Source: Spirochaetales bacterium Spiro_04 (GTDB lineage Bacteria; Spirochaetota; Spirochaetia; Sphaerochaetales; Sphaerochaetaceae). Taken from it: 50,324 nucleotides of DNA. Location of the stretch: assembly GCA_001604325.1 (NCBI GenBank), contig LVBF01000037.1, forward strand, positions 1 to 50,324. The letters are read 5' to 3'. Both the position numbers and the translations under genes were made by a program. Shown piece by piece: positions 19,314 through 27,369 of this stretch (its first letter is position 1; each line of letters begins with the position of its first letter). The notes below the pieces were generated by a model. That model worked only from the letters and a program-made list of their open reading frames with translations. It did no database searches and was not told the DNA's origin.

Positions 19314-21152
19314 TTATTGTTCTTGTGCCGTCTGCGAAAACGGTTTGTATGCGACTCCAGTCCACTCCATGCCGAGTTGTCCGGAGAATTCCAAGAGATT
19401 GAGCCTCACCCCATGGACCACCACACTGAGCAACCCCATGATGAGGTTCAGCGAGTGGCCGATGATCAACACCGCGATTCCCGCGACGATGGCGATACCG
19501 CTGTTCATCGAGCTCGCCATCGCGTTGAACGATTGGGCGATGGCCACACTGGCCATGCCGACCGCGAAGAGGCGGATATAACTCATGATGTTGCTGAAGG
19601 CGCTGATGGTATTGAGGAAGGTGGTGAAGAGCCCCGCCAGTCCCTTCAACATTCCCTTGCCGACGGGCACACCGGGCCCCTGCTCACCGAAGAGCACCAC
19701 CATGACAAAGCCAACCAGCACGATGGAGAAAACCACCGCGAAGTTGATGGGGGTACCGATGACCAGTTGCAACACCACCAGGTAGAGGGCAAGGATGGCC
19801 ACCAGCCAGCCGATGTCCGCCATCAAGCTCAGGTCCTTGTGTGGTGCTTTGCGGAACACGTTCAAGGCGCAGGCTAGCGACAGTTGGACCGTCCCGACGA
19901 TGAAGCAGAACTTCATCACCGTGTTCTGCGCCGTCACCGCGTCGATGCCGAAGAGCTCGGGGTAGTTGGCGATCGAGGGGATGACCAGCGTCTGTAAGAA
20001 CGGAAGATGTTCCAAGATCGCCTTGGAGCCGAACCAGGTGCCGGTCAAGGAGCCCCACACGATCGTGGCGGCTGAGAGCACATAGATGAGCAGGGCCAAG
20101 GTGGTCGGTTTCTTGCTCTTGATGTGGATGGCGGCGGCGGCGATCAGGAAGATCAGGCCGTAGCCGGCGTCGCCCACGATCATGGCGAAGAAGAGGGTGA
20201 AGAAGAGGAGGAACCAGGTGGAGATGTCCGCTTCGTGATACCCGGGCACGGTACCCAGGATATCGAAGACCGGCTTGATGATCCCCACGCCCTTGGGGTA
20301 ACGCACCAAGGTCGGGGGATTGTCGTCCTCGCCCACCTCATTGAGGGCATATGCCCACGCATTGGCCCGGGCGAGCGTTTCGAAGGTCTCTACCTCATCG
20401 ACGGGGAGGTAGCCGGCGATCCAGCTCAGCTCCTCCTCCCGGTCCATTCCCTGGGCAATCTCCTCAAAGACCTGCCGCTCTGAGAGGCGCTTCTGGTACT
20501 CCTTGAGGCTGGTAAGGTAGATGGCGCCGCTTTGAAGCGTGGAGACGGTCGTACCAAGCTCCTCGTTCGCCCTCTTCAACCGCTCTTCGATTTGACCGAG
20601 CCCCACACTGGGGAGGACGAGTTCGGTGGCCATCACCGAAGGGGGAAGCTCGAAGCCGACCGTCGCGATCGCCTCCAGTGAGCCGACCGGCGCCAGATGC
20701 AGGTATGCAATGTCCTCGCCCAAGGCGGCGAGGTCCTTCTTGGAAAGCGTGTAGAAGTGCAGATCGATGCCGCTCTCCCTCAGGGCCACGACCTCACTCG
20801 GATCGAAGTCTCCCCATGGCGCGAGCATTTCAGCTTGGGTGCGGAGGGCGGCGATCTCCTCCTCGAGGCGCTTCTTCTCCTCTGCCAGGTGCGCATAGCG
20901 GTCAGCCACCTCAGCACAGGCTTCCGGGGAGAGCTGCTGTTGTTCACGCTTCTCCTTCTTGCCGTGCAACTCGGTGACCAAGGAGATGACGGCGGAGAGG
21001 GTATCGTACCGCTTCTGGATCTGCTGCGTCTCCTCATTTGTGAAGGGTTCGCTCTCCAGGTGGAGCAGTCCGGCCTTGCCCAAGGCTTTGAGCATGCTCC
21101 GCTTCTTGGCCGTCTCGACGACGATATAGGCTTTCTTCATCTCTACGATCAT
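19314..21152 (-). CDS. atpI: V-type ATPase subunit I
   Basis: The stator and membrane subunit that contacts the rotor ring. The 612-aa protein has a long soluble, coiled-coil-rich N-terminal half (about 1-290, with EEKKRLEEEIAALRTQAEM) and a membrane half from about 305 with roughly seven to eight segments, including MIVGDAGYGLIF and NIMSYIRLFAVGMASVAIA. The conserved arginine of SYIRLFAVG is the likely ion-channel residue. The start lies one base after the atpD stop, with GAAGGGG upstream. Confidence 0.95.
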   Translation of the reverse strand: MIVEMKKAYIVVETAKKRSMLKALGKAGLLHLESEPFTNEETQQIQKRYDTLSAVISLVTELHGKKEKREQQQLSPEACAEVADRYAHLAEEKKRLEEEIAALRTQAEMLAPWGDFDPSEVVALRESGIDLHFYTLSKKDLAALGEDIAYLHLAPVGSLEAIATVGFELPPSVMATELVLPSVGLGQIEERLKRANEELGTTVSTLQSGAIYLTSLKEYQKRLSERQVFEEIAQGMDREEELSWIAGYLPVDEVETFETLARANAWAYALNEVGEDDNPPTLVRYPKGVGIIKPVFDILGTVPGYHEADISTWFLLFFTLFFAMIVGDAGYGLIFLIAAAAIHIKSKKPTTLALLIYVLSAATIVWGSLTGTWFGSKAILEHLPFLQTLVIPSIANYPELFGIDAVTAQNTVMKFCFIVGTVQLSLACALNVFRKAPHKDLSLMADIGWLVAILALYLVVLQLVIGTPINFAVVFSIVLVGFVMVVLFGEQGPGVPVGKGMLKGLAGLFTTFLNTISAFSNIMSYIRLFAVGMASVAIAQSFNAMASSMNSGIAIVAGIAVLIIGHSLNLIMGLLSVVVHGVRLNLLEFSGQLGMEWTGVAYKPFSQTAQEQ

Positions 21153-21153
21153 G

Positions 21154-21765
21154 CTAGGCCCCTTCCACCAATTTTTTCTTGGCGATCTTGCCGCGTACCA
21201 CCGCGGCGGTCTGCTGATCCCCGAGGTAGATGCCGATGACGCGGATGTTCTCCTTCGCCTCAGGTATCTTCACCTTCTCAAAGAGGTTGACCCGCTGGCT
21301 GGTGGTCCTGAGCTCCTTCTCAAGCAAGCGGATCTGTTCGGCGAGCGTGACGATCAGGGCATCGAGGCGGGCATATTCGCGCAGGCTCTCCACACCGCGG
21401 TCGACCCAGAGCGGGTAGTACTCGAGGTCATAGGGGACGGCGGCGAAGGTCAGCTCCTCGAAGACCGGGATGATCACGCCGGCGATGTTGCCCCGGCTCT
21501 TGACGATCGTGTCGATCGTGACCAGGGTCTCTATGGAACGCTCCTCGCTGAAGAACGGGTTCTCCCCGTACACGGCGATCCAGCTCTGCATCTCGGTGAC
21601 CAAGCGGCGCTGGGCCCGCTTGTGCAGCTGGATTTCATCCTGGATCTGACGGATGACCAGCTGCAGTTGCTGCTTCTTCAAGAGCAGCGTCGGCAGGTAC
21701 CGCTCGAACTGCTTGAGGTGGTCCTTCTGAAGTTTTTGCTCGTTCTTGGTAAGCTTGACGGCCAT
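21154..21765 (-). CDS. atpD: V-type ATPase subunit D
   Basis: The central rotor stalk subunit. The 203-aa protein is almost wholly helical, with N-terminal KLTKNEQKLQKDHLKQFERYLPTLL split over two heptad-rich stretches, a middle domain with DLEYYPLWVDRG, and a C-terminal helix containing TSQRVNLFEKVKIPEA, which is the most conserved part of the family. It is 8 bp behind atpB. Confidence 0.93.
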   Translation of the reverse strand: MAVKLTKNEQKLQKDHLKQFERYLPTLLLKKQQLQLVIRQIQDEIQLHKRAQRRLVTEMQSWIAVYGENPFFSEERSIETLVTIDTIVKSRGNIAGVIIPVFEELTFAAVPYDLEYYPLWVDRGVESLREYARLDALIVTLAEQIRLLEKELRTTSQRVNLFEKVKIPEAKENIRVIGIYLGDQQTAAVVRGKIAKKKLVEGA

Positions 21766-21773
21766 GGACGCTC

Positions 21774-23075
21774 CTACTCGATCGCCTTCGGCCAGCGGGC
21801 GCGAATCAAATCGGTCCGCAGGCCTGTCTCGGCGGGTTCAAAGCAGTCGGCGAGAATCTCCCAACCAAGGTCCAGGGCATCCTCGAGCGGGATATTGACC
21901 GACAGGTCCATCATCTTGCGCTCGAAGAGATCGCCATACTTGAGCAGTTTTTCATCCCACTCGGTCATCATGAAGCCCATCGAGCGCTTCTCAAGCGACT
22001 CCTTGAAGGCTGCATACAGCTTGATCATGCCGTCCATCAGGGCACGGTGGTCATCCCGGGTGTGGGCGTTGACCTGCTGCTTGAGGCGGCTCAGCGATCC
22101 AAACGGCTCGATGCGTCCCCCCTTGAGGTAGTACTGCCCCTCGGTGATGTAGCCGGTGTTGTCCGGCACCGGGTGGGTGACGTCGTCCCCGGGCATCGTG
22201 GTGACCCCGAGGATCGTCACCGATCCGGCACCCTCGAAGTCGACGGCCTTCTCGTAGCGGGAGGCCAGTGAGCTGTAGAGGTCACCGGGGTATCCACGGT
22301 TGGAGGGGACCTGGTCCATCGTGATGGCCATCTCCTTCATCGCATCGGCGAAGTTCGTCATATCGGTGAGCAGGACCAGCACCTTCTTGCCGTCGAGGGC
22401 GAAGCGCTCGGCCACGGCCAGCGCCATGTCCGGCACCAGCATGCACTCGACCGTCGGGTCGCTGGCGGTATGGATGAACATGATGGTGCGGCTCATCGCG
22501 CCGCTCTCCTCAAGCGTATCGCGGAAGTAGAGGTAGTCGTCGTACTTGAGCCCCATGCCGCCGAGGACGATCAGGTCGACCTCCGCCTGGATGGCGATAC
22601 GGGCCAACAGCTCGTTGTACGGCTCGCCGCTGACGCTGAAGATTGGCAGCTTCTGGCTCTCGACCAGCGTGTTGAAGAGGTCGATCATCGGCAAGCCGGT
22701 GCGGATCATGTTGCGCGGGATGATGCGTTTGGCGGGGTTTACCGCCGGTGTCCCGATCTCGATGAGGTTCCCCTTCATCTCCGGTCCGCGGTCACGCGGC
22801 ATGCCGGTACCGTCGAAGACGCGCCCGAGCAGATCGTTGGAGTAACTGACCCGCATCGGCACGCCCAAGAAGCGCACCTGATCCCCGGTGGAGATGCCCT
22901 GCGCCCCGCTGAAGACCTGCAGGCTCACCAGATCGTCATCGAGCTTGATGACGTTGGCCATGCTCTGCCCCCCCTTGTAGGAGACGAGTCCCAGCTCCCC
23001 GTTCTTCACCCCGTTGGCCCGCACGGTGATGACGTTGCCGACAATGGATTCAATCTTTGAGTATATCTTCTGCAT
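21774..23075 (-). CDS. atpB: V-type ATPase subunit B
   Basis: The non-catalytic nucleotide-binding subunit of the A3B3 head. The 433-aa protein has the beta-barrel domain (1-70), [19 protein letters not shown] and [16 protein letters not shown] where a catalytic subunit would have the P-loop, and [19 protein letters not shown] carrying the conserved arginine. It lacks a canonical Walker A, as expected for B. It is 3 bp behind atpA. Confidence 0.97.
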   Translation of the reverse strand: MQKIYSKIESIVGNVITVRANGVKNGELGLVSYKGGQSMANVIKLDDDLVSLQVFSGAQGISTGDQVRFLGVPMRVSYSNDLLGRVFDGTGMPRDRGPEMKGNLIEIGTPAVNPAKRIIPRNMIRTGLPMIDLFNTLVESQKLPIFSVSGEPYNELLARIAIQAEVDLIVLGGMGLKYDDYLYFRDTLEESGAMSRTIMFIHTASDPTVECMLVPDMALAVAERFALDGKKVLVLLTDMTNFADAMKEMAITMDQVPSNRGYPGDLYSSLASRYEKAVDFEGAGSVTILGVTTMPGDDVTHPVPDNTGYITEGQYYLKGGRIEPFGSLSRLKQQVNAHTRDDHRALMDGMIKLYAAFKESLEKRSMGFMMTEWDEKLLKYGDLFERKMMDLSVNIPLEDALDLGWEILADCFEPAETGLRTDLIRARWPKAIE

Positions 23076-23078
23076 GCC

Positions 23079-24815
23079 TTAGCCCACCCTTCTCTCTTTG
23101 GTCGCGATCAGATCGATGATCTTCGCTTCGATCGCCTTGAACTCTTTGCCGAGGAAGGCGGTATTGTTCCAGTCCAGGAAGCTCTGGCGCAACTGGTAGA
23201 AGAAGGAGCGGACATCGCTCTTCTCCTCAAAGACGAAGTTGGCCTTGAGGAGCGCGTACAGGCGATCGAAGAGGTAGCGCTGTCGCTCAATCTGGACCGA
23301 GGAGTCCACCGGGTCGAAGGAGTTCTGCTGCAGGTAGCAGGCATCGACCAGCTCACCCTTTTGATAGACGACATAATCCTCGATGGAGGTTCCCTCCTCA
23401 CCGACGACCTTCATCATCTGGTTGATCTCGTTGCTGGCGAAGACGACGGAGCGCGCCTCCTCGACCCGCTTGGAATCGATGACGCCCCCGTATTTCGACC
23501 AGGAGGTCAATGGATCGATGGCCGGGTACTTGCGCGCATCACTGCGTTCACGCGACAGGCCGTGGAAGGCACCGACGACCTTCAGCGTCGCTTGGGTCAC
23601 CGGCTCCTCGAAGTTTCCACCCGCGGGGCTCACCGTCCCGCCGATGGTGACCGATCCGGTCCTCCCATCCTTGAGGAGGACCTTGCCGGCCCGCTCGTAG
23701 AACTCGGCGATCCGGCTCTCCAGGTAGGCGGGGAACGCCTCCTCACCGGGAATCTCCTCCAGGCGACCGCTCATCTCGCGCATCGCCTGCGCCCATCGGC
23801 TGGTGGAGTCGGCCAAGAGCAGGATATCGAGGCCCATCTGCCGATAGTACTCGGCGATGGTCACCGCCGTGTAGACCGATGCCTCGCGGCTGGCCACCGG
23901 CATCGAGCTGGTATTGCAGATGATGATGGTGCGCTCCATCAGGGAGCGTCCGGTGCGCGGGTCGATGAGCTCGGGGAACTCCTTGAGGACCTCGACGACC
24001 TCGCCGGCCCGCTCACCACAGGCGGCGATGATGACGATGTCGACGTCGGCGTTCCGACTGGTCATGTGCTGCAACACCGTCTTTCCCGCCCCGAAGGGAC
24101 CGGGGGTACAGTAGGTGCCGCCCTTCGCCACCGGGAGGAAGGTATCGATGGGGCGGATCTTCGTCACCAAGGTCTCGGTGGGCCGGAGGCGCTCCTCATA
24201 GAGCTTGATGGGCACTTTCACCGGCCAGGTGAAGACCATGGAGAGATCACGTGTGCCGCCCTTGGCGTTCTCCACGCTGCAGATGGTGTCGCGCACCGGG
24301 TAGGTGCCCGCTTTCTTGATGCTCTTCACCGTCCACGGTCCATCGGCCATGTCGAAGGGAACCATGATTTGGTGGGTGAAGAGCCCCTCGACGACGGTGC
24401 CGAAGGTATCGCCGGCAAAGAGGGCATCGCCCTGCTTGGCCACGGGGGTGAACTCCCACTCCTTGTCCGGGATCGGCTTGAGGTAGACGCCCCGTTGGAG
24501 GAAGAAGCCGCACTGTGCGGCCAGTTCAGGCAGGGGGTTCTGCAACCCATCGTAGATCTGCTGCAACAAGCCGGGGCCGAGCTCCACGCTGAGCATTTCG
24601 CCGGTGAACTCGACGTGGTCACCGACAGAAACGCCGCCCGTCATCTCAAAGACCTGCAGCGCCGCTTCATTGCCCTTGATCCGGATGACCTCACCCTTGA
24701 GCCGTTCATCCCCGACGTGGATGAAGCCTACCTCATTCTTTGCGATGGCTGAATCGAACTCAACCGTCACCATGTTGCCGTTGACGCCTTTAACCCGTCC
24801 CATACTTGTAGCCAT
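23079..24815 (-). CDS. atpA: V-type ATPase catalytic subunit A
   Basis: The catalytic ATPase subunit. The 578-aa protein has the Walker A GPFGAGKT (239-246), an inserted non-homologous region before it (about 115-185) typical of A subunits, GERAGEVVEVLKEFPEL, and LLADSTSRWAQAMRE. The ATG at 24815 is chosen because GGAG lies six bases upstream; the in-frame GTG at 24827 overlaps the preceding stop and has no site. Confidence 0.98.
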   Translation of the reverse strand: MATSMGRVKGVNGNMVTVEFDSAIAKNEVGFIHVGDERLKGEVIRIKGNEAALQVFEMTGGVSVGDHVEFTGEMLSVELGPGLLQQIYDGLQNPLPELAAQCGFFLQRGVYLKPIPDKEWEFTPVAKQGDALFAGDTFGTVVEGLFTHQIMVPFDMADGPWTVKSIKKAGTYPVRDTICSVENAKGGTRDLSMVFTWPVKVPIKLYEERLRPTETLVTKIRPIDTFLPVAKGGTYCTPGPFGAGKTVLQHMTSRNADVDIVIIAACGERAGEVVEVLKEFPELIDPRTGRSLMERTIIICNTSSMPVASREASVYTAVTIAEYYRQMGLDILLLADSTSRWAQAMREMSGRLEEIPGEEAFPAYLESRIAEFYERAGKVLLKDGRTGSVTIGGTVSPAGGNFEEPVTQATLKVVGAFHGLSRERSDARKYPAIDPLTSWSKYGGVIDSKRVEEARSVVFASNEINQMMKVVGEEGTSIEDYVVYQKGELVDACYLQQNSFDPVDSSVQIERQRYLFDRLYALLKANFVFEEKSDVRSFFYQLRQSFLDWNNTAFLGKEFKAIEAKIIDLIATKERRVG

Positions 24816-24826
24816 GCACAACTCCA

Positions 24827-25360
24827 CTATCGTCTTGCAATCTCACGCTGAAGGTGAGAAAACAGTCGTTCGAACTCACTGTTGCCCGCACTCTGGACAA
24901 ATCGGCTCCTGCGCTCCAACAGCTGTAATTTCAGGACAAATGCCAACAATGCCTCGATGCTGAAGGCGGCAAGCCCCGCCGCCTCATCCAGCTGCTTGAA
25001 GGAGAGCTCCAAGAGCATCAGCTCAGCCTTGAGCGGATCATCGGTAGCCAATGCCTGGCGCACCGTATCGCAGATGCGCAGGTCAGTCTCATCACGGTGG
25101 GGATACGGAGAGCCCACGTACCCTTTGCGCCGGCTGCGCTGGGCTGCCAGCTCCGAGCGCAACAAGCGCTCAAAGCGCTGCCACTTGCGGATGAAGGGGT
25201 GAGCACTCTCCCTCCCCTCCACCGCCGCCACCAGCAACGCATGGTCACGCCGGCTCAGTTGCCCTGCCGAGGCAGAGAGAAACGCTTCGACGCTGAACGG
25301 AAGCGGAGAATCGAGGCGCAAGAGGGGGAGCGTTGAGGCGTAGTAGTAATAGGAAGCCAC
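24827..25360 (-). CDS. DUF2764 protein of the V-ATPase operon (possible subunit C counterpart)
   Basis: A 177-aa helical soluble protein starting MASYYYYASTLPLL and matching what I recall of the DUF2764 family, found between subunits E and A in spirochaetal and related bacterial V-ATPase operons. The motif YASTLPLLRLDSPLPFSVE is characteristic. Because no separate subunit C is encoded here, it may fill the role of the collar connecting stator and rotor. That role is an inference from position only. Confidence 0.75.
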   Translation of the reverse strand: MASYYYYASTLPLLRLDSPLPFSVEAFLSASAGQLSRRDHALLVAAVEGRESAHPFIRKWQRFERLLRSELAAQRSRRKGYVGSPYPHRDETDLRICDTVRQALATDDPLKAELMLLELSFKQLDEAAGLAAFSIEALLAFVLKLQLLERRSRFVQSAGNSEFERLFSHLQREIARR

Positions 25361-25370
25361 CGCAGACTCC

Positions 25371-25964
25371 TCAGCTGAAGATCAACGCTTCGATGGCGTG
25401 TGAAAGATACGGCTTGAGCAGGCTCGCCGTCTCAGCTGCGGTGAAATCGAAGAAGCTCGTCCCATCCTTCTCGACGAGCTTGAAGCCGCCATCCACCGAT
25501 GGGACGGGGCGAATCTCAAGCCCCTTCTTCAGCTCATCGGCGAGCGCGCCCTTCAGGCTCTCGCCGAGGGTGTCGAACTCCTTCTTGTTCAGTTCAAGGA
25601 CCTTGGTCTCGCTCTGCCCGGCAAGTTCTACGACCGCTTTGATGAGGAGCACGACATCTTTGGAGGAGAGGGCCTTGGAGACGGTACCGACCAAGAGGCG
25701 GTCCAACTGGGCGGTGAGGGCGTCTTTCATCGAGATCTGTACGTCTCGACTCGCCTGTGCAAGCGAGGCGCGGGCGCTCTGCTCCTTGGTGGCGATCTCC
25801 CGCTCAGCCTTGGCGATCATGGCCTGTGACTCCTTCTTGGCTTTGGCAAGAATCTGAGCGGCCTGCTGTGTGGCCTCTTCCACGATTGCGTTTGCCTCCT
25901 GTTGGGCAACCTCGATGCCATCCTTGCGGATGGACGCGACTAACTCTTGAATCTGTTGGGCCAT
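25371..25964 (-). CDS. atpE: V-type ATPase subunit E
   Basis: The peripheral stalk subunit. The 197-aa protein has a long N-terminal coiled coil (about 1-95, with EEATQQAAQILAKAKKESQ) and a globular C-terminal domain (about 100-197). The ATG at 25964 has AGGA five bases upstream. The reading frame extends 180 bp further upstream but crosses the promoter, so the longer form is rejected. It is the first gene of the V-ATPase operon, with a leader of about 80 nt. Confidence 0.92.
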   Translation of the reverse strand: MAQQIQELVASIRKDGIEVAQQEANAIVEEATQQAAQILAKAKKESQAMIAKAEREIATKEQSARASLAQASRDVQISMKDALTAQLDRLLVGTVSKALSSKDVVLLIKAVVELAGQSETKVLELNKKEFDTLGESLKGALADELKKGLEIRPVPSVDGGFKLVEKDGTSFFDFTAAETASLLKPYLSHAIEALIFS

Positions 25965-26045
25965 CTGAATCCTACCTCGACGCGTGATTGTACGTGCCCG
26001 GCAAGCCGCTGCGCATGCAACGATCCTGCACCCTTGGGGACAAAC

Positions 26046-26075
26046 TTGGCATATTATCGTTGATAGAAGAATAAT
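26046..26075 (+). promoter_or_regulatory. Possible promoter of the 26166 gene, interleaved with the V-ATPase promoter
   Basis: TTGGCA (26046-26051) and AATAAT (26070-26075) are spaced by 18 bp on the plus strand. They occupy the same 36 bp as the minus-strand V-ATPase promoter, so the two could not be bound by polymerase at once. Confidence 0.45.
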
Positions 26076-26081
26076 ATTCAA
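26053..26081 (-). promoter_or_regulatory. Promoter of the V-ATPase operon
   Basis: On the minus strand TTGAAT (26076-26081), a 17-bp spacer and GATAAT (26053-26058) lie in a strikingly A+T-rich patch. The predicted leader of about 80 nt contains a GCATGC palindrome. The promoter interleaves with a plus-strand promoter for the next gene. Confidence 0.65.
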
Positions 26082-26165
26082 CCAGTGTAGATGATATTCA
26101 CCGCCGCCCCACGTGGCGCTGAAGCAAAAGAACCTCCCCGCCACCTATACGGGCAGGAGGTGACG

Positions 26166-26567
26166 ATGCTCTACTACATCACCCATCGAGGCACGGGAAC
26201 CCGGCTCTACCGAAGCCGACGCGACGCCGCGCTGTTGTTGACCCGCTACAAGACGGAATTGGAAGCTGGAGGCCAGATCCTCATCGATTATCTCTTGCTC
26301 CCCACCTCGCTCGAGGCCCTCATCTTCTGCCCCTTCCCGATCAAGGAGGGAAGCGAGGTCCCGCACCACCTGGTGCTCGACCTCTTGGCACACCTGGCCC
26401 GCATGGGCAGTCTCTGGCCGTTCTCCGGCACCTGGGAGCTGTACAACGGGGGGCCGGCCTTCGCCGAACTCGGCAAGAGCGGGTCAGAGCTGCTGCCCTA
26501 CCCGCTCTCCGTGATCATCGATGCAAAGAGAGACTCAGCGACGGTCCGAGGCGATCAGGCGCCGTAA
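26166..26567 (+). CDS. Uncharacterised protein resembling a REP-associated (Y1) transposase with lost HUH motif
   Basis: A 133-aa protein with AGGAGG five bases before the ATG. Its layout recalls the start of REP-associated tyrosine transposases (TnpA_REP, Y1 fold): a first strand [18 protein letters not shown] (compare the family pattern VTxRGNxRxxxFxxxxD), a helix, then a strand at 42-53 reading [12 protein letters not shown], where the family has YxxMPNHVHLLV. The NHxH metal motif is thus replaced by T47, S48, E50. No catalytic tyrosine can be assigned. If the relationship is right, the protein cannot be an active transposase. Its end overlaps udp by 33 bp in opposite orientation. Confidence 0.45.
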   Translation: MLYYITHRGTGTRLYRSRRDAALLLTRYKTELEAGGQILIDYLLLPTSLEALIFCPFPIKEGSEVPHHLVLDLLAHLARMGSLWPFSGTWELYNGGPAFAELGKSGSELLPYPLSVIIDAKRDSATVRGDQAP

Positions 26568-27311
26568 CGCCTCGATGGTCAACACGATCGCCGCCTCGGT
26601 GTCGTGGTTGATGGGGTTCTCCATGCCCAAGAGCTCCCGCTCTTGGTTGCCCACCACCGAGAAGGCGCTGCCGCAGCGTACGCCGAGGTGGGCCGCCACG
26701 GTGAAGAGGGCGGCGCTCTCCATCTCACTGGCCAAGACGCCGAGGCGCTTGTACGCCTCCCACTTGTTGAGCAGCTCGTAGCTGACCGGCATGACGGCCG
26801 GCTCGTGCTGGCCGTAGAAGGAGTCCTTGCACTGCACCACCCCGATGTGGGAGCGCTTGCCCAAGGCGTCGGCCGCCTCGCTGAACGCCTGCACGACCGA
26901 GAAGGTGGCGGTGGCCGGATACTCGATGGGAGCATACTCCCGGCTCGTGCCCTCGGCGCGCACCGCCGCGGTGGCGATGACAACATCACCCCCCATCACC
27001 TCCAGCGCGATGCCGCCGCAGGTGCCCATCCGGATGAAGGTGTCAGCACCACAGCGGTAGAGCTCCTCCATGGCGATGGCGGCGCTCGGTCCCCCGATGC
27101 CGGTGGAGGTGACGCTGACCCGTTCCCCGTCGAGCATGCCGGTGTACGTCACGTACTCCCGGTTGTCGGCCACCTCAAAGGCATCGTCGAGGTATCGGGC
27201 GATGAGGCTCACCCGCTTGGGATCGCCGGGCATGATGACATAGCGACCGACGTCGCCGCTCTTGATATGCAGGTGGTATTGCACCCCGCTTCCGTCCATG
27301 TAGTCACTCAT
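26535..27311 (-). CDS. udp: Uridine phosphorylase
   Basis: It cleaves uridine reversibly with phosphate to uracil and ribose 1-phosphate. The 258-aa protein has the phosphate-binding [33 protein letters not shown], and the uridine-phosphorylase segment [11 protein letters not shown] followed by [10 protein letters not shown]. The length matches E. coli Udp (253 aa). It starts with AGGAG upstream and its own promoter. It complements the uracil phosphoribosyltransferase at 40.3 kb in pyrimidine salvage. Confidence 0.93.
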   Translation of the reverse strand: MSDYMDGSGVQYHLHIKSGDVGRYVIMPGDPKRVSLIARYLDDAFEVADNREYVTYTGMLDGERVSVTSTGIGGPSAAIAMEELYRCGADTFIRMGTCGGIALEVMGGDVVIATAAVRAEGTSREYAPIEYPATATFSVVQAFSEAADALGKRSHIGVVQCKDSFYGQHEPAVMPVSYELLNKWEAYKRLGVLASEMESAALFTVAAHLGVRCGSAFSVVGNQERELLGMENPINHDTEAAIVLTIEALRRLIASDRR

Positions 27312-27329
27312 TGATCAGCTCCTGTCCCT

Positions 27330-27358
27330 AGTATCGCCTACCCGGTCATCGGTGTAAA
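27330..27358 (-). promoter_or_regulatory. Promoter of udp
   Basis: On the minus strand TTTACA (27353-27358), a 17-bp spacer and GATACT (27330-27335). The predicted start is near 27323, which leaves a short leader just long enough for the AGGAG site. Confidence 0.55.
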
Positions 27359-27369
27359 GCGCCCATCGC

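Noticed and set aside
25965-26144. A 60-codon N-terminal extension of atpE
   Set aside because: It crosses the V-ATPase promoter and resembles no subunit E; the ATG at 25964 has a ribosome site.
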